Shown here: positions 51,377-63,242 of the stretch, piece after piece
Numbering within the stretch: the stretch's first letter is position 1
Layout of the letters: every line of letters begins with the position of its first letter
Source: Megachile rotundata
Lineage: Eukaryota; Arthropoda; Insecta; Hymenoptera; Megachilidae
Direction: 5' to 3'
Length of the DNA: 64,000 nt
NCBI RefSeq assembly: GCF_050947335.1
Contig: NW_027473586.1
Coordinates: 1-64,000, forward strand
Program-made: the position numbers and the translations under genes
Notes under the pieces: model-generated
What the model saw: only the letters and a program-made list of their open reading frames with translations
What the model was told of the DNA's origin: nothing
Databases searched by the model: none

Positions 51377-54300
51377 GAGTTAGATTGATAATACTAAGAG
51401 TAGTGAGTATAGTAATTCTCGTTCTATCGATCATATAAGCATAATATGGCTAATAATATGAGTTAGATTGATAATAATAAGAGTAATAACTACAGTAATT
51501 GTCGTTCTATCGATCATATAAGCATAATAAGGCTAATAATATGAGTTAGAGTGATAATACTAAGAGTAGTGAGTATAGTAATTCTCATTCTATCGATCAT
51601 ATAAGCATAATATCGCAAATAATATGAGTTAGATTGATAATAATAAGAGTAATGGGTATAGTAATTGTAGTTCTATCGATCATACAAGCAAAATATGGCT
51701 AATAATATGAGTTAAATTGATAATAATAAGAGTAATAACTACAGTAATTGTCGTTCTATCGATCATATAAGCATAATAAGGCTAATAATATGAGTTAGAG
51801 TGATAATACTAAGAGTAGTGAGTATAGTAATACTCATTCTATCGATCATATAAGCATAATATGGCTAATAATATGAGTTAGATTGATAATAATAACAGTA
51901 ATAAGTATAGTAATTGTCGTTCTATCGATAATATAAGCATAATATGGCTAATAATATGAGTTAGATTGATAATACTAAGAGTAGTGAGTATAGTAATTGT
52001 CGTTCAATCGATCATATAAGCATAATATGGCTAATAATATGAGTTAGATTGATAATAGTAAGAGTAATAAGTATAGTATTTGTCGTTCTATCGATCATGT
52101 AAGCATAATATCGCTAATAATACGAGTTAGATTGATAATAATAAGAGTAATAAGTATAGTAATTGTCGTTCTATCGATCATTTAAGCATAATATGGCTAA
52201 TAATATGAGTTAGATTGATAACAATAACAGTAATAAGTATAGTAATTGTCGTTCTATCGATAATATAAGCATAATATGGCTAATAATATGAGTTAGATTG
52301 ATAATACTAAGAGTAGTGAGTATAGTAATTCTCGTTCTATCGATCATATAAGCATAATATGGCTAATAATATGAGTTAGATTGATAATAATAAGAGTAAT
52401 AAGTATAGTAATTGTCGTTCTATCGATCATTTAAGCATAATATGGCTAATAATATGAGTTAGATTGATAATAATAACAGTAATATGTATAGTAATTGTCG
52501 TTCTATCGATAATATAAGCATAATATGGCTAATAATATGAGTTAGATTGATAATAATAACAGTAATAAGTATAGTAATTGTCGTTCTATCGATCATATAA
52601 GCATAATAAGGCTAATAATATGAGTTAGAGTGATAATACTAAGAGTAGTGAGTACAGTAATTCTCATTCTATCGATCATATAAGCATAATATGGCTAATA
52701 ATATGAGTTAGATTGATAATAATAAGAGTAATGAGTATAGTAATTGTAGTTCTATCGATCATATCGGCATAATATGGTTAATAATATGAGTTAGATTCAT
52801 AATAATAAGAGTAATAAGTATAGTAATTGTCGTTCTATCGATCATATAAGCATAATATGGCTAATAATATGAGTTAGATTGATAATAATAACAGTAATAA
52901 GTATAGTAATTGTCGTTCTATCGATAATATAACCATAATATGGCTATTAATATGAGTTAGATTGATAATACTAAGAGTAGTGAGTATAGTAATTCTCGTT
53001 CTATCGATCATATAAGCATAATATGGCTAATAATATGAGTTAGATTGATAATAATAAGAGTAATAACTACAGTAATTGTCGTTCTATCGATCATATAAGC
53101 ATAATAAGGCTAATAATATGAGTTAGAGTGATAATACTAAGAGTAGTGAGTATAGTAATTCTCATTCTATCGATCATATAAGCATAATATGGCTAATAAT
53201 ATGAGTTAGATTGATAATAATAAGAGTAATGGGTATAGTAATTGTAGTTCTATCGATCATATAAGCAAAATATGGCTAATAATATGAGTTAGATTGATAA
53301 TGATAAGAGTAATGAGTATAGTAATTGTCGTTCTATCGATCATATAAGCATAATATGGCTAATAATATGAGTTAGATTGATAATAATAAGAGTAATAAGT
53401 ATAGTATTTGTCGTTCTATCGATCATGTAAGCATAATATGGCTAATAATACGAGTTAGATTGATAATAATAAGAGTAATAAGTATAGTAATTGTCGTTCT
53501 ATCGATCATATAAGCATAATATGGCTAATAATATGAGTTAGATTGATAATAATAAGAGTAATAAGTATAGTATTTGTCGTTCTATCGATCATGTAAGCAT
53601 AATATGGCTAATAATACGAGTTAGATTGATAATAATAAGAGTAATGAGTATAGTAATTGTAGATCTATCGATCATTTAAGCATAATATGGCTAATAATAT
53701 GAGTTAGATTGATAATAATAACAGTAATAAGTATAGTAATTGTCGTTCTATCGATAATATAATCATAATATGCCTAATAATATGAGTTAGATTGATAATA
53801 CTAAGAGTAGTGAGTATAGTAATTCTCGTTCTATCGATCATATAAGCATAATATGGCTAATAATATGAGTTAGATTGATAATAATAAGAGTAATGAGTAT
53901 AGTATTTGTCGTTCTATCGATCATATAAGCATAATATGGCTAATAATATAAGTTAGATTGATAATAATAAGAGTAATAAGTATAGTAATTGTGGTTCTAT
54001 CGATCATTTAAGCATAATATGGGTAATAATATGAGTCAGATTGATAATAATAACAGTAATAAGTATAGTAATTGTAGATCTATCGATCATTTAAGCATAA
54101 TATGGCTAATAATATGAGTTAGATTGATAATAATAACAGTAATAAGTATAGTAATTGTCGTTCTATCGATCATTTAAGCATAATATGGCTAATAATATGA
54201 GTTAGATTGATAATAATAACAGTAATAAGTATAGTAATTGTCGTTCTATCGATAATATAATCATAATATGCCTAATAATATGAGTTAGATTGATAATAAT

Positions 54301-54696
54301 AAGAGTAATAAGTATAGTAATTGTCGTTCTATCGATAATATAAGCATAATATGGCTAATAATATGAGTTAGATTGATAATACTAAGAGTAGTGAGTATAG
54401 TAATTCTCGTTCTATCGATCATATATGCATAATATGGCTAATAATATGAGTTAGATTGATAATAATAAGAGTAATAACTACAGTAATTGTCGTTCCATCG
54501 ATCATATAAGCATAATAAGGCTAATAATATGAGTTAGAGTGATAATACTAAGAGTAGTGAGTATAGTAATTCTCATTCTATCGATCATATAAGCATAGTA
54601 TGGCTAATAATATGAGTTAGATTGATAATAATAAGAGTAATGAGTATAGTAATTGTAGTTCTATCGATCATTTAAGCATAATATGGCTAATAATAT

Positions 54697-54777
54697 GAGT
54701 TAGATTGATAATAATAACAGTAATAAGTATAGTAATTGTCGTTCTATCGATAATATAACCATAATATGGCTAGTAAT
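54697..54777. repeat. 81-bp variant monomer (GGCTAGTAAT end), third copy
   Basis: Has the same allele, 3,401 bp after the second copy, as part of the 41-monomer duplication. Confidence 0.95.
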
Positions 54778-55876
54778 GAGTTAGATTGATAATACTAAGA
54801 GTAGTGAGTATAGTAATTCTCGTTCTATCGATCATATAAGCATAATATGGCTAATAATATGAGTTAGATTGATAATAATAAGAGTAATAACTACAGTAAT
54901 TGTCGTTCTATCGATCATATAAGCATAATAAGGCTAATAATATGAGTTAGAGTGATAATACTAAGAGTAGTGAGTATAGTAATTCTCATTCTATCGATCA
55001 TATAAGCATAATATCGCTAATAATATGAGTTAGATTGATAATAATAAGAGTAATGGGTATAGTAATTGTAGTTCTATCGATCATATAAGCAAAATATGGC
55101 TAATAATATGAGTTAAATTGATAATAATAAGAGTAATAACTACAGTAATTGTCGTTCTATCGATCATATAAGCATAATAAGGCTAATAATATGAGTTAGA
55201 GTGATAATACTAAGAGTAGTGAGTATAGTAATACTCATTCTATCGATCATATAAGCATAATATGGCTAATAATATGAGTTAGATTGATAATAATAACAGT
55301 AATAAGTATAGTAATTGTCGTTCTATCGATAATATAAGCATAATATGGCTAATAATATGAGTTAGATTGATAATACTAAGAGTAGTGAGTATAGTAATTG
55401 TCGTTCAATCGATCATATAAGCATAATATGGCTAATAATATGAGTTAGATTGATAATAATAACAGTAATAAGTATAGTAATTGTCGTTCTATCGATAATA
55501 TAACCATAATATGGCTATTAATATGAGTTAGATTGATAATACTAAGAGTAGTGAGTATAGTAATTCTCGTTCTATCGATCATATAAGCATAATATGGCTA
55601 ATAATATGAGTTAGATTGATAATAATAAGAGTAATAACTACAGTAATTGTCGCTCTATCGATCATATAAGCATAATAAGGCTAATAATATGAGTTAGATT
55701 GATAATACTAAGAGTAGTGAGTATAGTAATTCTCATTCTATCGATCATATAAGCATAATATGGCTAATAATATGAGTTAGATTGATAATAATAAGAGTAA
55801 TGGGTACAGTAATTGTAGTTCTATCGATCATATAAGCAAAATATGGCTAATAATATGAGTTAGATTGATAATGATA

Positions 55877-58800
55877 AGAGTAATAACTACAGTAATTGTC
55901 GTTCTATCGATCATTTAAGCATAATATGGGTAATAATATGAGTCAGATTGATAACAATAACAGTAATAAGTATAGTAATTGTCGTTCTGTCGATCATATA
56001 AGCATAATATGGCTAATAATATGAGTTAGAGTGATAACACTAAGAGTAGTGAGTATAGTAATTCTCATTCTATCGATCATATAAGCATAATATGGCTAAT
56101 AATATGAGTTAGATTGATAATAATAAGAGTAATGAGTATAGTAATTGTCGTTCTATCGATCATATAAGCATAATATGGCTAATAATATGAGTTAGATTGA
56201 TAATAATAAGAGTAATAAGTATAGTATTTGTCGTTCTATCGATCATGTAAGCATAATATGGCTAATAATACGAGTTAGATTGATAATAATAAGAGTAATA
56301 AGTATAGTAATTGTCGTTCTATCGATCATTTAAGCATAATATGGCTAATAATATGAGTTAGATTGATAATAATAACAGTAATAAGTATAGTAATTGTCGT
56401 TCTATCGATAATATAAGCATAATATGGCTAATAATATGAGTTAGATTGATAATACTAAGAGTAGTGAGTATAGTAATTCTCGTTCTATCGATCATATAAG
56501 CATAATATGGCTAATAATATGAGTTAGATTGATAATAATAAGAGTAATGAGTATAGTAATTGTAGTTCTATCGATCATATCGGCATAATATGGTTAATAA
56601 TATGAGTTAGATTCATAATAATAAGACTAATAAGTATAGTAATTGTCGTTCTATCGATCATATAAGCATAATATGGCTAATAATATGAGTTAGATTGATA
56701 ATACTAAGAGTAGAGAGTATAGTAGTTCTCGTTCTATCGATCATATAAGCATAATATGGCTAATAATATGAGTTAGATTGATAATAATAAGAGTAATAAG
56801 TATAGTAATTGTCGTTCTATCGATCATTTAAGCATAATATGGGTAATAATATGAGTCAGATTGATAATAATAACAGTAATAAGTATAGTAATTGTCGTTC
56901 TATCGATAATATAAGCATAATATGGCTAATAATATGAGATAGATTGATAATACTAAGAGTAGTGAGTATAGTAGTTCTCGTTCTATCGATCATATAAGCA
57001 TAATATGGCTAATAATATGAGTTAGATTGATAATAATAACATTAATAAGTATAGTAATTGTCGTTCTATCGATCATTTAAGCATAATATGGGTAATAATA
57101 TGAGTCAGATTGATAATAATAACAGTAATAAGTATAGTAATTGTTGTTCTATCGATAATATAAGCATAATATGGCTAATAATATGAGATAGATTGATAAT
57201 ACTAAGAGTAGTGAGTATAGTAGTTCTCGTTCTATCGATCATATAATCATAATATGGCTAATAATATGAGTTAGATTGATAATAATAAGAGTAATAAGTA
57301 TAGTAATTGTCGTTCTATCGATCATTTAAGCATAATATGGGTAATAATATGAGTCAGATTGATAATAACAACAGTAATAAGTATAGTAATTGTCGTTCTA
57401 TCGATCATATAAGCATAATATGGCTAATAATATGAGTTAGATTGATAATAATAAGAGTAATAAGTATAGTATTTGTCGTTCTATCGATCATATAAGCATA
57501 ATATGGCTAATAATACGAGTTAGATTGATAATAATAAGAGTAATAACTACAGTAATTGTCGTTCTATCGATCATATAAGCATAATAAGGCTAATAATATG
57601 AGTTAGAGTGATAATACTAAGAGTAGTGAGTATAGTAATTCTCATTCTATCGATCATATAAGCATAATATGGCTAATAATACGAGTTAGATTGATAATAA
57701 TAAGAGTAATAAGTATAGTAATTGTCGTTCTATCGATAATATAACCATAATATGGCTAATAATATGAGTTAGATTGATAATACTAAGAGTAGTGAGTATA
57801 GTAATTGTCGTTCTATCGATCATATAAGCATAATATGGCTAATAATATGAGTTAGATTGATAATAATAAGAGTAATAAGTATAGTATTTGTCGTTCTATC
57901 GATCATATAAGCATAATATGGCTAATAATACGAGTTAGATTGATAATAATAAGAGTAATAACTACAGTAATTGTCGTTCTATCGATCATATAGGCATAAT
58001 AAGGCTAATAATATGAGTTAGAGTGATAATACTAAGAGTAATGAGTATAGTAATTCTCATTCTATCGATCATACAAGCATAATATGGCTAATAATACGAG
58101 TTAGATTGATAATAATAAGAGTAATAAGTATAGTAATTGTCGTCCTATCGCTCATATAAGCACAATATGGCTAATAATATGAGTTAGATTGATAATAATA
58201 AGAGTAATAAGTATAGTAATTGTCGTTCTATCGATCATATAAGCATAATATGGCTAATAATATGAGTTAGATTGATAATAATAACAGTAATAAGTATAGT
58301 AATTGTCGTTCTATCGATAATATAAGCATAATATGGCTAATAATATGAGTTAGATTGATAATACTAAGAGTAGTGAGTATAGTAATTCTCGTTCTATCGA
58401 TCATATAAGCATAATATGGCTAATAATATGAGTTAGATTGATAATAATAAGAGTAATGAGTATAGTAATTGTAGTTCTATCGATCATATCGGCATAATAT
58501 GGTTAATAATATGAGTTAGATTCATAATAATAAGAGTAATAAGTATAGTAATTGTCGTTCTATCGATCATATAAGCATAATATGGCTAATAATATGAGTT
58601 AGATTGATAATACTAAGAGTAGAGAGTATAGTAGTTCTCGTTCTATTGATCATATAAGCATAATATGGCTAATAATATGAGTTAGATTGATAATAATAAG
58701 AGTAATAAGTATAGTAATTGTCGTTCTATCGATCATTTAAGCATAATATGGGTAATAATATGAATCAGATTGATAATAATAACAGTAATAAGTATAGTAA

Positions 58801-60990
58801 TTGTCGTTCTATCGATAATATAAGCATAATATGGCTAATAATATGAGATAGATTGATAATACTAAGAGTAGTGAGTATAGTAATTCTCGGTCTATCGATC
58901 ATATAAGCATAATATGGCTAATAATATGAGCTAGATTGATAATATTAACAGTAATATGTATAGTAATTGTCGTTCTATCGATAATATAACCATAATATGG
59001 CCAATAATATGAGTTAGATTGATAATAATAACAGTAATAGGTATTGTAATTGTCGTTCTATCGATAATATAAGCATAATATGGCTAATAATATGAGTTAG
59101 ATTGATAATACTAAGAGTAGTGAGTATAGTAATTCTCGTTCTATCGATCATATAAGCATAATATGGCTAATAATATGAGTTAGATTGATAATAATAAGAG
59201 TAATGAGTATAGTAATTGTGGTTCTATCGATCATATCGGCATAATATGGTTAATAATATGAGTTAGATTCATAATAATAAGAGTAATAAGTATAGTAATT
59301 GTCGTTCTATCGATCATATAAGCATAATATGGCTAATAATATGAGTTAGATTGATAATACTAAGAGTAGAGAGTATAGTAGTTCTCGTTCTATCGATCAT
59401 ATAAGCATAATATGGCTAATAATATGAGTTAGATTGATAATAATAAGAGTAATAAGTATAGTAATTGTCGTTCTATCGATCATTTAAGCATAATATCGGT
59501 AATAATATGAATCAGATTGATAATAATAACAGTAATAAGTATAGTAATTGTCGTTCTATCGATAATATAAGCATAATATGGCTAATAATATGAGATAGAT
59601 TGATAATACTAAGAGTAGTGAGTATAGTAGTTCTCGTTCTATCGATCATATAAGCATAATATGGCTAATAATATGAGTTAGATTGATAATAATAAGAGTA
59701 ATAAGTATAGTAATTGTCGTTCTATCGATCATTTAAGCATAATATGGGTAATAATAGGAGTCAGATTGATAATAATAACAGTAATAAGTATAGTAATTGT
59801 CGTTCTATCGATCATATAAGCATAATATGGCTAATAATATGAGTTAGATTGATAATAATAAGAGTAATAAGTATAGTAATTGTCGTTCTACCGATCATAT
59901 AAGCATAATATGGCTAATAATATGAGCTAGATTGATAATACTAAGAGTAGTGAGTATAGTAATTGTCGATCTATCGATCATATAAGCATAATATGGCTAA
60001 TAATATGGGTTAGATTGATAATAATAAGAGTAATAAGTATAGTATTTGTCGTTCTATCGATCATGTAAGCATAATATGGCTAATAATACGAGTTAGATTG
60101 ATAATAATAAGAGTAATGAGTATAGTAATTGGAGATCTATCGATCATTTAAGCATAATATGGCTAATAATATGAGTTAGATTGATAATAATAACAGTAAT
60201 AAGTATAGTAATTGTCGTTCTATCGATAATATAATCATAATATGGCTAATAATATGAGTTAGATTGATAATACTAAGAGTAGTGAGTATAGTAATTCTCG
60301 TTCTATCGATCATATAAGCATAATATGGCTAATAATATGGGTTAGATTGATAATAATAAGAGTAATAAGTATAGTATTTGTCGTTCTATCGATCATATAA
60401 GCATAATATGGCTAATAATATGAGTTAGATTGATAATATTAACAGTAATAAGTATAGTAATTGTCGTTCTATCGATAATATAACCATAATATGGCCAATA
60501 ATATGAGTTAGATTGATAATAATAACAGTAATAGGTATTGTAATTGTCGTTCTATCGATAATATAAGCATAATATGGCTAATAATATGAGTTAGATTGAT
60601 AATACTAAGAGTAGTGAGTATAGTAATTCTCGTTCTATCGATCATATAAGCATAATATGGCTAATAATATGAGTTAGATTGATAATAATAACAGTAATAA
60701 GTATAGTAATTGTCGTTCTATCGATAATATAACCATAATATGGCCAATAATATGAGTTAGATTGATAATAATAACAGTAATAGGTATTGTAATTGTCGTT
60801 CTATCGATAATATAAGCATAATATGGCTAATAATATGAGTTAGATTGATAATACTAAGAGTAGTGAGTATAGTAATTCTCGTTCTATCGATCATATAAGC
60901 ATAATATGGCTAATAATATGAGTTAGATTGATAATAATAACAGTAATAAGTATAGTAATTGTCGTTCTATCGATCATATAAGCATAATAT
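55877..60990. repeat. Satellite with trimers and modules shared with the 23-28 and 36-39 kb regions
   Basis: It holds the trimer block 56,770-57,433, the GTCCTATCGC monomer near 58,143 followed by the 23-kb-type order, two GATCATATCGGC units (near 58,485 and 59,235) and truncated trimers near 58,682 and 59,430. It also has the GAGCTAG unit near 59,930, the GGAGATCT module near 60,129, and a doubled ATAACCAT/GGTATTGTAATTG pair near 60,480 and 60,730. The GAGCTAG next to CTACCGATCAT is otherwise found only near 38,516, which suggests descent from a copy-B-like block. No non-satellite DNA is present. Confidence 0.85.
56770..57433. repeat. Trimer (249-bp) higher-order block
   Basis: Eight monomers in T1-T2-T3 order with private changes: AACATTAATAAG near 57,040, TTGTTGTTC near 57,142, ATATAATCATAATATGG near 57,243 and AATAACAACAG near 57,365. 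It looks more diverged than the blocks at 31.6 and 41.8 kb. Confidence 0.88.
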
Positions 60991-63242
60991 GGCTAATAAT
61001 ATGAGTTAGATTGATAATAATAAGAGTAATAAGTATAGTATTTGTCGTTCTATCGATCATATAAGCATAATATGGCTAATAATACGAGTTAGATTGATAA
61101 TAATAAGAGTAATAAGTATAGTAATTGACGTTCTATCGATCATTTAAGCATAATATGGCTAATAATATGAGTTAGATTGATAATAATAAGAGTAATGAGT
61201 ATAGTAATTGTAGTTCTATCGATCATATCTGCATAATATGGCTAATAATACGAGTTAGATTGATAATAATAAGAGTAATAAGTATAGTATTTGTCGTTCT
61301 ATCGATCATATAAGCATAATATGGCTAATAATACGAGTTAGATTGATAATAATAAGAGTAATAGGTATAGTAATTGTCGTTCTATCGATCATTTAAGCAT
61401 AATATGGCTAATAATATGAGTTAGAGTGACAATACTAAGAGTAGTGAGTATAGTAATTCTCATTCTATCGATCATATAAGCATAATATGGCTAATAATAC
61501 GAGTTAGATTGATAATAATAAGAGTAATAAGTTTAGTAATTGTCGTTCTATCGATCATTTAAGCATAATATGGCTAATAATATGAGTTAGATTGATATTA
61601 ATAAGAGTAATAAGTATAGTAATTGTCGTTATATCGATCATATAACCATAATATGGCTAATAGCATGAGTTAGATTGATAATAATAAGAGTAATGAGTAT
61701 AGTAATTGTCGTTCTATCGATCATATCTGCATAATATGGTTAATAATATGAGTTAGATTGATAATAGTGAGTGTAATAAATATATTAATTGTCGTTCTAT
61801 CACTCATATAAGCACAATATGGCCAATAATATGAGATAGATTGATAATACTAAGAGTAGTGAGTATAGTAGTTCTCGTTCTATCGATCATATAAGCATAA
61901 TATGGCAAATAATATGAGTTAGATTGATAATAATAACAGTAATAAGTATAGTAATTGTCGTTCTATCGATCATTTAAGCATAATATGGCTAATAATATGT
62001 GTTAGATTGATAATATTAACAGTAATAAGTATAGTAATTGTCGTTCTATCGATAATATAACCATAATATGGCCAATAATATGAGTTAGATTGATAATAAT
62101 AACAGTAATAGGTATTGTAATTGTCGTTCTATCGATAATATAAGCATAATATGGCTAATAATATGAGTTAGATTGATAATACTAAGAGTAGTGAGTATAG
62201 TAATTCTCGTTCTATCGATCATATAAGCATAATATGGCTAATAATATGAGTTAGATTGATAATAATAACAGTAATAAGTATAGTAATTGTCGTTCTATCG
62301 ATAATATAAGCATAATATGGCTAATAATATGAGTTAGATTGATAATACTAAGAGTAGTGAGTATAGTATTTGTCGTTCTATCGATCATATAAGCATAATA
62401 TGGCTAATAATATGAGTTAGATTGATAATAATAAGAGTAATAAGTATAGCATTTGTCGTTCTATCGATCATATAAGCATAATATGGCTAATAATACGAGT
62501 TAGATTGATAATAATAAGAGTAATAAGTATAGTAATTGACGTTCTATCGATCATTTAAGCATAATATGGCTAATAATATGAGTTAGATTGATAATAATAA
62601 GAGTAATGAGTATAGTAATTGTAGTTCTATCGATCATATCTGCATAATATGGTTAATAATATGAGTTAGATTGATAATAATAAGAGTAATAAGTATAGTA
62701 TTTGTCGTTCTATCGATCATATAAGCATAATATGGCTAATAATACGAGTTAGATTGATAATAATAAGTGTAATAAGTATAGTAATTGTCGTTCTATCGAT
62801 CATTTAAGCATAATATGGCTAATAATATGAGTTAGAGTGACAATACTAAGAGTAGTGAGTATAGTAATTCTCATTCTATCGATCATATAAGCATAATATG
62901 GCTAATAATACGAGTTAGATTGATAATAATAAGAGTAATAAGTATAGTAATTGTCGTTCTATCGATCATTTAAGCATAATATGGCTAATAATATGAGTTA
63001 GATTGATAATAATAAGAGTAATAAGTATAGTAATTGTCGTTATATCGATCATATAACCATAATATGGCTAATAGCATGAGTTAGATTGATAATAATAAGA
63101 GTAATGAGTATAGTAATTGTCGTTCTATCGATCATATCTGCATAATATGGTTAATAATATGAGTTAGATTGATAATAGTGAGTGTAATAAATATATTAAT
63201 TGTCGTTCTATCACTCATATAAGCACAATATGGCCAATAATA
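60990..63242. repeat. 17-monomer (1,411-bp) duplication
   Basis: ATAATAGTGAGTG is at 61,761/63,172, a distance of 1,411 bp = 17 x 83. About ten monomers match (roughly 60,990-61,837 and 62,401-63,242), including GTAATTGACG, GAGTGACAATACTAAG, GTTATATCGATC, GGCTAATAGCATGAG and TCTATCACTCAT. Between the copies are seven other monomers. The GGCTAATAGCATGAG and TATCACTCAT alleles separate this pair from the older relatives at 16, 29.5 and 39.7 kb, which have GGCTACTAGCATGAG and TATCGCTCAT. Confidence 0.88.

Larger units (their letters stand above)
51047..55876. repeat. 41-monomer (3,401-bp) tandem duplication, second unit shortened by ten monomers
   Basis: Unit 1 is 51,047-54,447 and unit 2 starts at 54,448. 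TTCCATCG is at 51,092/54,493 and GGCTAGTAATGAG ends at 51,377/54,778, both 3,401 bp apart (41 monomers, one of them 81 bp). From about 52,050 in unit 1 and 55,450 in unit 2 the order jumps. The GGCTATTAATATG allele at about 52,943/55,514 and GATAATGATAAG at 53,296/55,867 are 31 monomers apart, so unit 2 lacks ten monomers (830 bp). Part of this region is also homologous to the first 1.4 kb of the window. Confidence 0.88.
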
